64,000 nucleotides of DNA from an uncultured Acidobacteriia bacterium (GTDB lineage: Bacteria > Acidobacteriota > Terriglobia > Bryobacterales > Bryobacteraceae): the NCBI GenBank assembly GCA_903925975.1, contig CAIYHG010000181.1, positions 1 through 64,000 on the forward strand, written 5' to 3'. Position numbers and translations under genes: made by a program. Under the pieces are notes generated by a model. That model was given only the letters and a program-made list of their open reading frames with translations. It made no database searches and had not been told where the DNA came from. The first letter of the stretch is position 1. The number at the start of each line of letters is the position of its first letter. This document shows positions 1 through 10,388 of this stretch, in pieces.

Positions 1-68
1 CCGCCCGGGACATTCTCGAAAAGGTCACCCGCGCCCGCAGGAAGCTGGATAACCTTCAAAGCGTGTGA

Positions 69-716
69 AGCACTCCACTAGATCCGTTCTGCGGTTGCGG
101 CACCGCGATTCACGCCGCTGAAAGGCTCAAGCGGGAATGGATAGGGATTGATGTCACTCATCTGGCGATCTCTCTTATCGAAAAACGCCTAAAGGACGCC
201 TTTCCCGGAATCAAGTACGTAGTCCACGGAACGCCCGAAGACCTGGACGGAGCACGCGATCTAGCGGCGCGCGACAAGTACCAGTTTCAGTGGTGGGCTG
301 TTTCCTTGGTCAATGCTGTACCGTTCGCTGGCAAGAAGAAGGGGGCGGACTCCGGTATCGACGGGCTGATCTATTTCAAACCAGAAGGCAAGAGCACGGA
401 GAAAGCTATAGTTTCCGTTAAGGGCGGCGAAAACGTCAACGTCTCCATGGTGCGCGACTTGGCGCACGTCGTTGACCGCGAGAAGGCCAAGATCGGCGTG
501 TTTATTGCGCTGGCCGATTCCACCGGGCCGATGCGCACCGAAGCCGTCAAAGCGGGTTTCTACGAGACGCTATACGGCAAGTACCCCAAGATCCAAATCC
601 TGACAATCCGCGAGTTGTTCGAGGGCAAGCAGCCGAATATCCCGCTGATCGATTCGTCTGCATTCAAAAAAGCCCCGAAGGAAGCAACCGGGAGCCAAGA
701 CACACTGCAATTCTGA
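69..716 (+). pseudogene. 5'-truncated remnant of a site-specific DNA methyltransferase (N4/N6 type), C-terminal part
   Basis: The frame reads STPL-DPFCGCGTAIHAAERLKREWIGIDVTHLAISLIEKRL...QFQWWAVSLVNAVPFAGKKKGADSGIDG...; DPFCGCGT is a SAM-binding motif. An in-frame TGA at 66-68 lies 4 codons before the motif, and the upstream frame (ARDILEKVTRARRKLDNLQSV*) does not look like a methylase. Confidence 0.7.
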
Positions 717-835
717 GAACGCCAGCAGCAACACAACAACCGGAACCGCCTTGCTGCCACCCACGCCGCACGGCGAACGCCTGGACCCACAGCCCCTCAT
801 TTTTTCGCGATCCCAATAGGCTTCTCTAATCTATA

Positions 836-865
836 GAAAACCGGGGGACAGAAAACCGGGGGACA
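836..865. repeat. perfect 15-nt tandem duplication GAAAACCGGGGGACA x2
   Basis: Read directly: gaaaaccgggggaca gaaaaccgggggaca. Confidence 0.85.
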
Positions 866-1428
866 GACCGCACGTAACCCTCGCATCAGGGCGCGGCTGG
901 TCACTCACGAAGCCCGCGAGCGTCCGCCATGCGAAGCCGGTGACAGCCTTCTTGTCTAGTCTCATCTGCAACTTAACGGGAGCGCCTTGCACCCCCATGT
1001 TAGAGTAGAGCCGGATGATGGGTCGCACCTCACGGGGGTGCAGCCTGCGAGCGCCCGGCCGATTTGGCTTGGTTCATTCAGGCCTGATAGCTGTCCCTAA
1101 CGCGGGTTCGGCGGAACGCGCAGATCTCTACTCCACTGCTTGGGAATTCACCTGAGATTGGGTTCGTTTTGTCACGGGCCGCAGTATGGCTCCGTGCCCC
1201 TTTTCAGCAGCTTGCAGCCGCTGAATGGGTTTGTTTCGTCAATTGTGTTCGGCTGCGGAATGGGTTTGTTCCGCCCGATATTACGATATCGGCCCGGCAT
1301 GATGTCTGGGGCAACAAGGGGACGCTCACGTCGTCTTCCCTCGTTCAAGCGGAATGAGCCAGTACGGGCCGCGTTGATCTTGACCTGCTTCTTGAGGTGC
1401 GGGGAGCAGCCGGGCAGGGCCCGGCATC

Positions 1429-1467
1429 GCCGGCTGAGGAGCCGGCGACTGCACGCTGAAGGCGTGC
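1429..1467. repeat. REP-like double palindrome (GCCGGCtgaggaGCCGGC + GCACGCtgaagGCGTGC)
   Basis: Two adjacent short inverted repeats in intergenic DNA. Confidence 0.6.
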
Positions 1468-1541
1468 GCCACAGGGCGGCTGAGTTTGTCACGTAGCCTG
1501 CCGCCGGGCGCCGCGGCGGGTGATTAGAATGAGAGGTGCTT

Positions 1542-2627
1542 ATGTCAGAACACATTTCCAGACGACAACTAATCGCGGCCGGAACTGCCGCGGCCGGAGT
1601 GTGTAGTTCCGGCAATCTTTTGGCCCAGGGCGCTGCGCCCGCGAAGGGGCAGGTCCCGCTTAAGAATGTTTGGGGCGAGGATTTCATGATGCAGTGGACC
1701 CCGCCTGAGAATGTCAAACGCGACCTGACGCCGGGGCCGACGCCCATCCGCATCAGCTGCGAAGCCTTTGGGCTCAGACTGCCCCGGGCCGGCAGGAGCG
1801 GGCCCGACCAGCCACAGAGCATCGGCGATGCGGTCAAGAGGGTACGGGACGGCGGATACTCCGCGGTTGAGGCTCCCACCAACGCGGTGAACGACCTTAC
1901 CGACTCGCAGATTCGGGAATTGCGCGCGGCGCTCCAGGAGTTCGACGTGGAGTTCTACACCATCCACGTATGGACGAATCTCACTCATCCCGACCCCGCA
2001 ATCAAAGAGCGAAACATACGGACGTACATCACCAATATCGAAGCGGCCGAACGGGCCGGGGTCAAGAATATCGTGATGCATACCGGGGGAGCCGACCCGC
2101 AGAATCAGGACAAGCCGCATCCCCTGAACTGGAGCCGGGCGCTGTGGGAAGAAGCAGTCGCCAATACCAAGAAGGTGATCGCGGCCACTTCGGGCAGCAA
2201 GGTGAACCTTGGATTTGAGGCGGTCAATTCCCATAACAACAACACTCCCCAGTCACACGTTCGCCTGAAGCAGGACGTGGGCAGCGACCGCGTGAAAGTG
2301 ACGCTCGATCCGACCAACATGTTCCATCCCGGCGTGTACTTCAGAAGCGCGGAACTGCTGAATACCTGCTTCGAGCTGCTGGGCGAGGATATCGTGGTCG
2401 CCCACGCCAAAGACATCCAATGGACGTCGATGACGCCGGCGCTTTCCGAAGGCTTCGTTCTCGGCGAAGGCGTGATGGATTATGAAGTCTACCTCACGCA
2501 CCTGAGCCGGCTGAAATACCCGCGCTGCCTCCTGATCGAGCATCTGAAGGATGCCGCGATGTACGAGAAGTCGCACGACTTTCTCAAGCAGACCGCCGCG
2601 CGACTTGGGGTGAAGCTATACGCGTAA
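1542..2627 (+). CDS. TAT-exported sugar phosphate isomerase/epimerase family protein (xylose isomerase-like TIM barrel)
   Basis: N-terminal SRRQLIAAGTAAAG twin-arginine signal; TIM-barrel style sequence (IVMHTGGADPQ, LGFEAVNSHNNN, VTLDPTNMFHPG, VAHAKDI). ATG at 1542 follows GAGAGG. Confidence 0.85.
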   Translation: MSEHISRRQLIAAGTAAAGVCSSGNLLAQGAAPAKGQVPLKNVWGEDFMMQWTPPENVKRDLTPGPTPIRISCEAFGLRLPRAGRSGPDQPQSIGDAVKRVRDGGYSAVEAPTNAVNDLTDSQIRELRAALQEFDVEFYTIHVWTNLTHPDPAIKERNIRTYITNIEAAERAGVKNIVMHTGGADPQNQDKPHPLNWSRALWEEAVANTKKVIAATSGSKVNLGFEAVNSHNNNTPQSHVRLKQDVGSDRVKVTLDPTNMFHPGVYFRSAELLNTCFELLGEDIVVAHAKDIQWTSMTPALSEGFVLGEGVMDYEVYLTHLSRLKYPRCLLIEHLKDAAMYEKSHDFLKQTAARLGVKLYA

Positions 2628-2725
2628 GGCGGGGAAGGCAGGGATAGACGGGAAGTGATCCCGCTATTGGCGCTTTCGTTCAACGGATGGCTTTCGTTGT
2701 GGGGTATAAGAGCTTGTTGAGCCCT

Positions 2726-2745
2726 GGCAGGCGAAACCGCCTGCC
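2726..2745. repeat. short palindrome GGCAGGCG-AAAC-CGCCTGCC
   Basis: Perfect 8-bp inverted repeat in intergenic DNA. Confidence 0.6.
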
Positions 2746-2790
2746 CCACCTGGCTGCGCAAGCGCTCGAGAATGCGTGGAGCCGCCGTGG

Positions 2791-3402
2791 CTAACTCCGC
2801 TTGCGCCGCCTTCTCTCCGCGAGGCACAGAAGGGCAGCGCCGCCCAGCATCGTGACCAGCGTTCCCGGCTCGGGCGCCAGAAACAACGGGTCGAGGGCCA
2901 GCGCACTTCCGTGGGTATCGGTGCGGAAAGGGGAACCCCGGCGCTCGTAGGCAAATATCACCTGACCGCCCGTGAAGGTGGATTCGACATTCACGAACTC
3001 CATCAGGAAAATGTCGCCGGATGACCAAAACTCCACGCCCCAGCTAGCCAACGCTTGGTCTGAGAACGGGTCGGTGAAGGTTCCGGCAAGGGCGATCCAC
3101 CCGAGGGAACCCAGATCCGGCCTGTATTGCGCGCCCGGAAAAGCCGATGGATTCGCAGCAGACGCCGTCACGGTAACGTCGAACGCAACCAGAGGCACAT
3201 TGATCCCTGTCTGTGTCGGCAATGTGGCTTGATCCACGGCGAACGAGCCCAAATATCTGCCGCCATCCGGCGCATCGAATACGCCGCCTGTGGGACTGAG
3301 ATTCGAGGCGGAAACGATCACGAAGTTCTGGACGGTTCCCGCCGGCGCCGATATCGTTAGCAAACCCAGCGCCGCAGCGAAGAGGAACGGTTTCGCTCGC
3401 AT
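2791..3402 (-). CDS. PEP-CTERM sorting domain-containing exported protein
   Basis: Signal peptide MRAKPFLFAAALGLLTISAPAG; C-terminus APEPGTLVTMLGGAALLCLAERRRRKRS matches the PEP-CTERM plan (PEP motif, TM helix, basic tail). Confidence 0.85.
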   Translation of the reverse strand: MRAKPFLFAAALGLLTISAPAGTVQNFVIVSASNLSPTGGVFDAPDGGRYLGSFAVDQATLPTQTGINVPLVAFDVTVTASAANPSAFPGAQYRPDLGSLGWIALAGTFTDPFSDQALASWGVEFWSSGDIFLMEFVNVESTFTGGQVIFAYERRGSPFRTDTHGSALALDPLFLAPEPGTLVTMLGGAALLCLAERRRRKRS

Positions 3403-3543
3403 AGAACACCTCCCGGTGTCGCAAGGGCCCGATGATTTACTCTACTCCTCAATACCGGGTTCCGTGCCCGGGATTTAGGGGGATTCAGGAGGGTAATCGC
3501 GACGGTTAGGAGGCGGAAACCGTCTCAGCCCGAAGATGTACCC

Positions 3544-3837
3544 TTGAGCGCCCCCGCGCCCTTCGGCACGGCCATCGCGCTCGCGAACGTTGCTGGCCAG
3601 GCGGGCGCCGTCGTCGTGGTGTTGCGCGATGAGAACGGCGCCAGTATCGCGCAGGGCAAGATTTCGCTCGATGCGCGCGGGCACGGAGCCCTGATGCTGG
3701 ATTCGGAGTTTCCGCAAACCGCCGGCCGGCGAGGCACAATCGAATTGCGGCGCCCTGCCGACGGTTGGGTCAGCGTACTGGGATTGCGGGCCGGACCGGC
3801 TTTCTCGCTGGCCTCCGTGCCGTCGATTGCGAAATAG
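3544..3837 (+). pseudogene. orphan C-terminal domain fragment (GTAIALANV...RGTIEL...ISVLGLR type) of a larger secreted protein
   Basis: 97-aa ORF resembling a C-terminal domain I recall from longer acidobacterial secreted proteins; no signal peptide or upstream domain, TTG start. Confidence 0.45.
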
Positions 3838-3876
3838 GCTGCGGAAGCGGCCGGGCGCCTGCGCCGTCAGTTTCTC

Positions 3877-4320
3877 TTACCCTGGCCTTGCGAGCATTGC
3901 GGGCCAGCCGGGCAGCGCCGTGATTCGCTGCGCGAGATGGCGGCTTACGTCTTTGTCGCGTGTGGCGATGTGTTGGATCAGCCATCCCCTCAGGAATTGC
4001 AGTACCTCGATACTGATGCCCACTTTCCCCGCGCGAAAACCGGCCCGCAAGTTAGCCGCCTCAACGGCAAAGCAATCGTGCAGGGCCTTGTGAGCCGCGA
4101 AATCCGGGTACCCTGCGTTGCGCATCAGCCGTTCCTCGGCGGCAAAATGCGTTTTCGTGTATTCGATCAGGCGATCAAGCACGCCATCGATCACCTGGTT
4201 CGCCGCGCCGCGCACCATCGCGCCGTGCAGTTCGTTCACTAGTTCAATCAGGCGGCTGTGTTGGCTATCGAGATCAGCGACGCCCACGCTGTACGCTTCG
4301 GTCCAGACAATTAGGGGCAT
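3877..4320 (-). CDS. bacteriohemerythrin
   Basis: WTEAYSVGVADLDSQHSRLIELVNELH, HFAAEERLM, FAAHKALHDCF, WLIQHIATRDKD: hemerythrin iron-ligand pattern. Confidence 0.9.
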   Translation of the reverse strand: MPLIVWTEAYSVGVADLDSQHSRLIELVNELHGAMVRGAANQVIDGVLDRLIEYTKTHFAAEERLMRNAGYPDFAAHKALHDCFAVEAANLRAGFRAGKVGISIEVLQFLRGWLIQHIATRDKDVSRHLAQRITALPGWPAMLARPG

Positions 4321-4613
4321 ACGCTGTGCTTATCGACCAAAACAGGAGAAAAGTGAGGGGACGGTTCGCCCGAAGGCCCCCAAATCCACCGGGGCTGGAA
4401 AACGGTTGGCGCGAAAAGGCAGGATTTCGAACGGACACTGGGCGCAGCCGCGAGGAATCTTCGCCCGCGGGTTTGCGGGTGGCACTCCAACACCCCGACG
4501 GCGGTGGTACCGTTGTGGCTAGCGGTTCGCAGTTTCGGGCGCCCCGAGATTACGCCGGCCCTCTGCCATGAACTAGCGTAGTCCGGGAGGTTCTTCATGA
4601 GGAGGACTAAGGA

Positions 4614-5600
4614 ATGTCTGCCAAAACTAAAATCGCGCTAAGCCTTTTCACTGTCTTGATGTGCTCTGTCTGGGCGATAGCGCAAGAAGAGCGGCCGCCG
4701 AAGCCGCCGGGCGTACCTGCGGGCCCGCTGGGCGAACCGCGGCCCTACCACCAGCGCAGCGGACGGCCGATCGTTCTCGCATGGGCCGATTACCGCAACA
4801 CGGGCCCCGGCGGATTGCAGCACGATTCCGTCAGCCACGCCATGGCCGTGATCGAACGCCTTGGCTACGAATCGGGCGCTTATGACACCTATATCCGCAC
4901 CGATTCGAACGTCATCTCCAAGCATCCGGTCGATACGAAAGGGAAACCGATTACCGCAAGCAGCCTGAATCTGGATCAGGTGGACGCCATCTTCTTCATA
5001 GGTCTCCGCGAGATCGAATTGACTGATTCGCAGAAGAAAGACCTGATGTCATTCATCAAAGATGACGGCAAGGGCATCGTAGCCGCGCATGCCGCCGACA
5101 CTGCCTTCATCGACGGGCAGGGGGCCTCGGACTACAAAGGCTGGCCGGAGTGGGGCAAGATGATGGGCGGGTGGTTCGTTCAGCATCCCTGGTACATCGT
5201 CGAGGCGCCAGTGATTGTGGAGAATCCGAATTTCCCCGGCGTCAAACACCTCCCCGCCGTGTTTCCTCTCGAAGAAGAGTATTACGAAACCAAGGATTTT
5301 TCGCGCGATGAGAGCGACGTCATCTTGCGCCTCGACACCTCGAAGCTGTCGAAGACCTCGATCTATGACGGAAAACCCCTTCGTCAGACCGACGGCGATT
5401 TCCCTTTGGCCTGGGCGAAGAACTACGGCAAGGGCCGTGTGTTCTACTGCGCCCTGGGACACAACACCGAAGAGTGGGATAACCCCCAGGTGTACCGAAT
5501 CTATTACGAGGCGCTTCGCTGGGCGTTGCGGCAGACGAACTACGAAGTCAAGCCGCACCCGCTCCCCGCCGCGGCGAAACCGGCGGCGCCGGCGCGGTAA
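4614..5600 (+). CDS. ThuA domain-containing exported protein
   Basis: Signal peptide; IGLREIELTDSQKKDLMSFIKDDGKGIVAAHAADTAF, GGWFVQHPW, GKGRVFYCALGHNTEEW typical of ThuA-like proteins. Confidence 0.85.
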   Translation: MSAKTKIALSLFTVLMCSVWAIAQEERPPKPPGVPAGPLGEPRPYHQRSGRPIVLAWADYRNTGPGGLQHDSVSHAMAVIERLGYESGAYDTYIRTDSNVISKHPVDTKGKPITASSLNLDQVDAIFFIGLREIELTDSQKKDLMSFIKDDGKGIVAAHAADTAFIDGQGASDYKGWPEWGKMMGGWFVQHPWYIVEAPVIVENPNFPGVKHLPAVFPLEEEYYETKDFSRDESDVILRLDTSKLSKTSIYDGKPLRQTDGDFPLAWAKNYGKGRVFYCALGHNTEEWDNPQVYRIYYEALRWALRQTNYEVKPHPLPAAAKPAAPAR

Positions 5601-5749
5601 CGGCGAGCGCATCCGGCAGCGAGTAATCGGGGATGGCCGCGGCGTAAGAAGTACGCCGCGACCCGGAGTGGCTTGAGAACGGCGTCTTCAATCGGCGGCC
5701 ACCCGTGTTCGCCGGCAGTCGGCAATCCTCTGCCCTCTTCCGCAAGCGT

Positions 5750-7396
5750 CTAGATCTCTGCGTCGAGATCGAACGGTTTCAAGCCGGCGTTTACGGCTGC
5801 GGTGACGGGAACCGGCCGCGGGGCCGGCGCTCGGCCCACGGCAGCGCGTAAGGCCATGAGGCTGCGGCCCGCGCTGCTTCCGCGCGGCGCCGTGGCCACC
5901 GGCCGAGCGCCGGCCGGCAGTTTGCGCGAACCGGCGGCCCTGCCTTGCGAACATTCCGCGCCGCCTACCAACGCCGCCAGGCGCTGCACGATGCCCTGCA
6001 ATGCATCCGATTGCGCGTTCAACTCCGCGGCTGCCGAGGCTCCCTCTTCGGCGCTGGCGGCTGAGTTTTGGGTCACGTGCTCCATCTGCGCAATGGCTTT
6101 GGCAATCTGTTCGATTCCGCGCGCCTGCTCCCCGCTGCCCAGGCTCACTTCCTCTACGAGCGTCTTCACCTGCGCGGAGCCGTTCGTAATGGTCCGAACC
6201 CCTTCCGCCACCAGGTCCAGATTCCTGCTGCCCACCGTCGATTTCTCGATGGATTCCGCGATCAGGTCGGCGGTATCCCTAGCCGCTTGGGCGCTTCGCT
6301 GCGCCAGGTTCCGAACCTCGTCGGCTACTACCGCAAAACCCATGCCCGCTTCGCCGGCGCGGGCGGCTTCCACGGCGGCGTTCAACGCCAGAATGTTCGT
6401 CTGGAATGCGATTTCATCGATGACTTTGATGATCTTCGATATCTTGTTGCTCGAATCGGTGATGCCCTTCATGGACGTCACCATCTCGTCGAGCCGCGCA
6501 TTCGTGGCGGCCACCAATTCCGCCGTCCTGCCCATTTCGGCCGACGCCGCCCGGCTGTTTTCGGTATTCTTGCCGGCTATCGAATTGATCTCTTCGCTCG
6601 ACGCAGCCGTCTCTTCGAGCGACGCGGCTTGCTCGGATGCCGCCTGCGCCAGCGAATGGCTGGAAGCGGAAACCTGAGAGGCCGCGCTGGCGGTCTGCTG
6701 CGTGCCTTCGCCCAACTCGGCCACCGTCTGCCGCAGCACCCGGTTTATGCCGCGCAACGTAAAGCCGGAGGCGATGCCGACCAGCAGCGAGAGCGCGATC
6801 ATTCCCGTCATGGTCCAGCGGGATTGCGCTATTGATGTCGCCGATGCCTCTTTCACCTGCAACATGATCCCCTGCTGCAACTTAACCATTCGGTCCGCCG
6901 AAGCGTCGAGCCGCTCGATCACGGGCAACATTTCCCGGAACCGCAGCACGGCCGCTTCGGCCCCGCCGCTCGCGACCATCCGGTACACTTCCTGGTGATT
7001 GCGCAGGATCGTTTGCAGATCGGTTTGCATGCTCGCGCCCAACTGGCGCCCTTCGGCTGTCTGCAGGAGCGGGATAACCTCCTGCACTCCCTTTCCCATC
7101 TGAGTGGCGCTGTCCTCGAAGCTCTGCTTGTATTGATTGACTCTCGCCACATCTTTCAGTTGGCCGTTGAGGAGAATGCCCCGCTCATTCGCGACCAGTT
7201 GCGCGGCTCCCTTGGCGATCTCGCCCGCCAGAAACAGCTTTATGGATTGCTTGCCCACCAAATCTTCGATCTGCGCCGAGAGGCTGCTGATCCCCAGAAG
7301 CGAGACCAGCGCGACGGCCAGCGTGAGCGCCAGCGCGGCGCCAAAACTCAGAGACAGCTTTTTACCAATCGTCATCTGCGATTTCACCTGCTTCAT
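5750..7396 (-). CDS. methyl-accepting chemotaxis protein
   Basis: Two TM segments with 4HB-like sensor; signalling hairpin [54 protein letters not shown]. Confidence 0.95.
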   Translation of the reverse strand: MKQVKSQMTIGKKLSLSFGAALALTLAVALVSLLGISSLSAQIEDLVGKQSIKLFLAGEIAKGAAQLVANERGILLNGQLKDVARVNQYKQSFEDSATQMGKGVQEVIPLLQTAEGRQLGASMQTDLQTILRNHQEVYRMVASGGAEAAVLRFREMLPVIERLDASADRMVKLQQGIMLQVKEASATSIAQSRWTMTGMIALSLLVGIASGFTLRGINRVLRQTVAELGEGTQQTASAASQVSASSHSLAQAASEQAASLEETAASSEEINSIAGKNTENSRAASAEMGRTAELVAATNARLDEMVTSMKGITDSSNKISKIIKVIDEIAFQTNILALNAAVEAARAGEAGMGFAVVADEVRNLAQRSAQAARDTADLIAESIEKSTVGSRNLDLVAEGVRTITNGSAQVKTLVEEVSLGSGEQARGIEQIAKAIAQMEHVTQNSAASAEEGASAAAELNAQSDALQGIVQRLAALVGGAECSQGRAAGSRKLPAGARPVATAPRGSSAGRSLMALRAAVGRAPAPRPVPVTAAVNAGLKPFDLDAEI

Positions 7397-7691
7397 TCGC
7401 TTTGGTTTCCGTTAGGACCGTGCCGGCGCCGCTGCCGCCGGACTCCGGCGCGTTTGCGGTCAGGCAAGCTCGCCGGCGGAAAACCTATTACACGTATCGG
7501 CGGGTGGATGCCGTTCCTATAGTGGCCGGCAAGAAGCAAGCGGGAAGCCGGGGGAATGTCCGGGGGCTCAGCCCGCGTGATGTGGCGCCGCATTCCGCCA
7601 AATCCCGCGGTCACGGCGCCAGCCCCAATACCGTTCAGTTAACGAGTGCGGCGGCGACGGAGCGGTGACGGGGCGCCGGCCTGACGGCCGG

Positions 7692-7726
7692 GGAACCCGC
7701 TGGGGAGCGGGTTCGCAGCCAAGAGT
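7692..7726. repeat. REP-like repeat copy A: GGAACCCGCTggggAGCGGGTTCGCAGCCAAGA
   Basis: 8-bp palindrome AACCCGCT/AGCGGGTT plus 3' flank shared with the copy at 12039-12072. Confidence 0.7.
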
Positions 7727-7762
7727 GGCCGCCCCACGCGGGTTGAGTGAACAGTATGGGGG

Positions 7763-8635
7763 CTAGGGGAAAAGGGTGGCTGCCAGCTGCCCGGTGAGGC
7801 GATCCACGGTTGCTTCGTATTCGCTCCGGATCAGCTTCCCGTTTCCGGCCAGCCAGTCCTTCGTGCTGTGAGACGGGGATTCGCCCTGAATGCTCTTCAT
7901 GCCGTCGAGGTTACTCATGAGGCGGCCCATGGCCGCCATAAGCTCTCTCATCTTCGGCAGGTCCATAGGGTTGGGATGCAAGAGGTTCACTTTGGTCTGC
8001 GCCTCGGCAGCCGCCTCGTCCGAAAGTTGCTTCAGGCCCTGGGCCTGGCGCTCGAGCGCGGCAATATCCACGCCCTTGGCGATCAGCGCCGCTCCCATGA
8101 ACGCCCGAAGGTTTGGCTTGCCTCCCAGGAAGAAGAAATTGAAGGTGACTCCCACCACCCGGTCGGATGGGGTCAGCGTAGCGGCGTGCCGCTCGTTTGA
8201 GGTCATGAAGGCGGTGGCGCAGGAGGTGCGCGGCCTGAATTGGCGCTCCAAAGCATCGAGCAGAATCTTCCGCAGGTCGACGTCTTTCAGCGCGGCGATC
8301 ATTCCCGCCTGGAAGCTCTTGCTTTCGTCCACGGTCCTGGGCGTTCCCGCCATTCCGACGCCTCCGCCGATGCCGCCGATGGCGGTCCCCAGGCTAAAGG
8401 CGTCAAGCCATCCGCCCCAATCGGTGTGGTAAACCGCGGACATGGCCGGTCTTTCCACCGATCCCGCCTCAAAGATGAGTCTCCCGCCCTCGGGGCAAGT
8501 GAGCGCCGCGAGCGGCGGAATAGCGGGGGGCTGGCCGGAAGCGGGGTTTGGCGCGCAGAGGAACAGCGCCAATCCAGCAAGCGCCAGGCGGCGGAGTGGG
8601 GAAGGGAGGGCCCGTTGTGAATCGAAGCCAAGCAT
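7763..8635 (-). CDS. hypothetical exported protein
   Basis: ATG at 8635 gives MLGFDSQRALPSPLRRLALAGLALFLCAPNPASGQ, a plausible signal peptide; no family recognised. Confidence 0.6.
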   Translation of the reverse strand: MLGFDSQRALPSPLRRLALAGLALFLCAPNPASGQPPAIPPLAALTCPEGGRLIFEAGSVERPAMSAVYHTDWGGWLDAFSLGTAIGGIGGGVGMAGTPRTVDESKSFQAGMIAALKDVDLRKILLDALERQFRPRTSCATAFMTSNERHAATLTPSDRVVGVTFNFFFLGGKPNLRAFMGAALIAKGVDIAALERQAQGLKQLSDEAAAEAQTKVNLLHPNPMDLPKMRELMAAMGRLMSNLDGMKSIQGESPSHSTKDWLAGNGKLIRSEYEATVDRLTGQLAATLFP

Positions 8636-8821
8636 ACTAGTAACGCCTTCCTTTCTCGGATTTAGGTACATTATGCGCCACTCTGCGGGCTTTTCAAGCA
8701 GGATCGAGCGAGCCCGGCTTGCGCCTGATTTCGGGGCCGAATTGACCTCCGCGCGGACGGGTTGTACGATAGCGACCATGCACGCCCTTGTGGCAACTTC
8801 AGGAACGTCTTTCCCGGTCGC

Positions 8822-10327
8822 ATGAGCGAAACAGCGGCGGAATCGCGGAATCGCGGGACCGCAACCTCACTACCGGCGGAGCAGGGCATCGCCCTTTGGC
8901 GGAAGGCGCTTTTCGGGGCGTTTCTGCTGGCGTACTTCTGCTACTTCAACTGGCCCTTCCTGCGCGCGCCGTTCGCGGCCGACGACATGATGAACATGGC
9001 GCTGCTGTGGGAGCCTCCGCTCTGGCGCACGCTTCTGGATCAATTCACGATCTGGGCCTCGCCGCGTCCGATGGCGGCGGCTTTCTATTTGCCGCTGTAT
9101 TATGCGTTCGGCCTCAACCCGATGCCGTACCACGCGGCGCTGATGGCGCTGCTGGCGGTAGATGTCTACCTGATATACCGCTTCGCGAGGGTGCTTGGAG
9201 CGGGCGAACTCACGGCCGGCCTTGCGGCGCTGGTCTTGTGCTACCACGATGGGATTTCGAATCTCTACTTCAATACTGCCTTTGTTTTCGACGTCCTCTG
9301 CTTTCTGTTCTATCTGGCTGCCTTCGTCTACTATGCCGGCATCCGAAACCGGGAGCGGCCGTTGAACGGACGCGAAACGGCCATCTTCCTGTCGCTTTAC
9401 TTGTGCGCCTTGAATTCCAAAGAGATGGCCGTAACGCTGCCGGTGATGATGCTGGTCTATGAGGCGTTGTACCACGCGCCGGATCTGCGGGACCGAAGCG
9501 GCTGGCCTGCCTGGTTACTTCGCAATGGCCGGACGGTATCGATCGCCGTCGCGCTGGATCTAGTCTACGTTTGGGGAAAGATGCTGGGCCCTACAGCCGA
9601 GAAAACGGAGGAGTACCGGCTGGTCTTCTCGAAGACGCGTATGTTCGACTTTCAGCGGCGGGAACTGGCGAACCTGTTCTTCAGTTGGAACCACTCCTGG
9701 CATACCATCGTGATCGTGTGGGCGGCGCTGATTTATCTGGCGTTTCGCCGGCGTAACCGCGTTCTGAGTTTCTGCCTGGCGCTCATCATGGTGGGCCCGC
9801 TGCCGATCGAATTCCTGGCGGGACGCGATGGCGCCTGTATCGCGATTCCCTTCGCGGGCTGGGCGCTGTTTGCATCGTGCATCGTTGTCGCGATCGCGAG
9901 CGCTATCGCACGGGCCTGGGAGAAGGAACCCGGGATGCGATGGATCGGGGCGCCGCGCCTGTGCCTGTTTCTGGTCGCTATCGTAGTATTTCTGTGGGCG
10001 CGCGAGAACCGCGCCTACAACCGGTTGTACACGGTCCCCGGGCTGAAAGATCTCGGTCCGCTTACGGAGGAAGTGATCCGGCGGTTCTATGCCCAGAATC
10101 CGAAGGTTCCACCGCACTCGAGCGTGCTTTTCCTGAACGATCCCTTCGAGGACTGGGACACGGTGTTCATCGGCAAGCTTTGGTTCGGCGACAGGACCGT
10201 ACGGGTGCGTTCGCAGCGGAAGACGCCGCTCCGGCCCGAGGAGATCGCCAAGACCGATTTCGTATTCGATATGGCGGACGGCAAGCTCGCGCGCGTGATG
10301 CCGAAGCCCCCCGTTCCATCGCAATGA
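8822..10327 (+). CDS. polytopic membrane protein (glycosyltransferase/mannosyltransferase-like)
   Basis: Many TM segments; ADDMMNMALLWEPP acidic loop reminiscent of GT-C enzymes. Confidence 0.6.
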   Translation: MSETAAESRNRGTATSLPAEQGIALWRKALFGAFLLAYFCYFNWPFLRAPFAADDMMNMALLWEPPLWRTLLDQFTIWASPRPMAAAFYLPLYYAFGLNPMPYHAALMALLAVDVYLIYRFARVLGAGELTAGLAALVLCYHDGISNLYFNTAFVFDVLCFLFYLAAFVYYAGIRNRERPLNGRETAIFLSLYLCALNSKEMAVTLPVMMLVYEALYHAPDLRDRSGWPAWLLRNGRTVSIAVALDLVYVWGKMLGPTAEKTEEYRLVFSKTRMFDFQRRELANLFFSWNHSWHTIVIVWAALIYLAFRRRNRVLSFCLALIMVGPLPIEFLAGRDGACIAIPFAGWALFASCIVVAIASAIARAWEKEPGMRWIGAPRLCLFLVAIVVFLWARENRAYNRLYTVPGLKDLGPLTEEVIRRFYAQNPKVPPHSSVLFLNDPFEDWDTVFIGKLWFGDRTVRVRSQRKTPLRPEEIAKTDFVFDMADGKLARVMPKPPVPSQ

Positions 10328-10388
10328 AGGTCTTCGGCGGCAGAGCATGACCGCGTGATGCGTTGCGCGTTGGCGGCAACCCCCGCCG

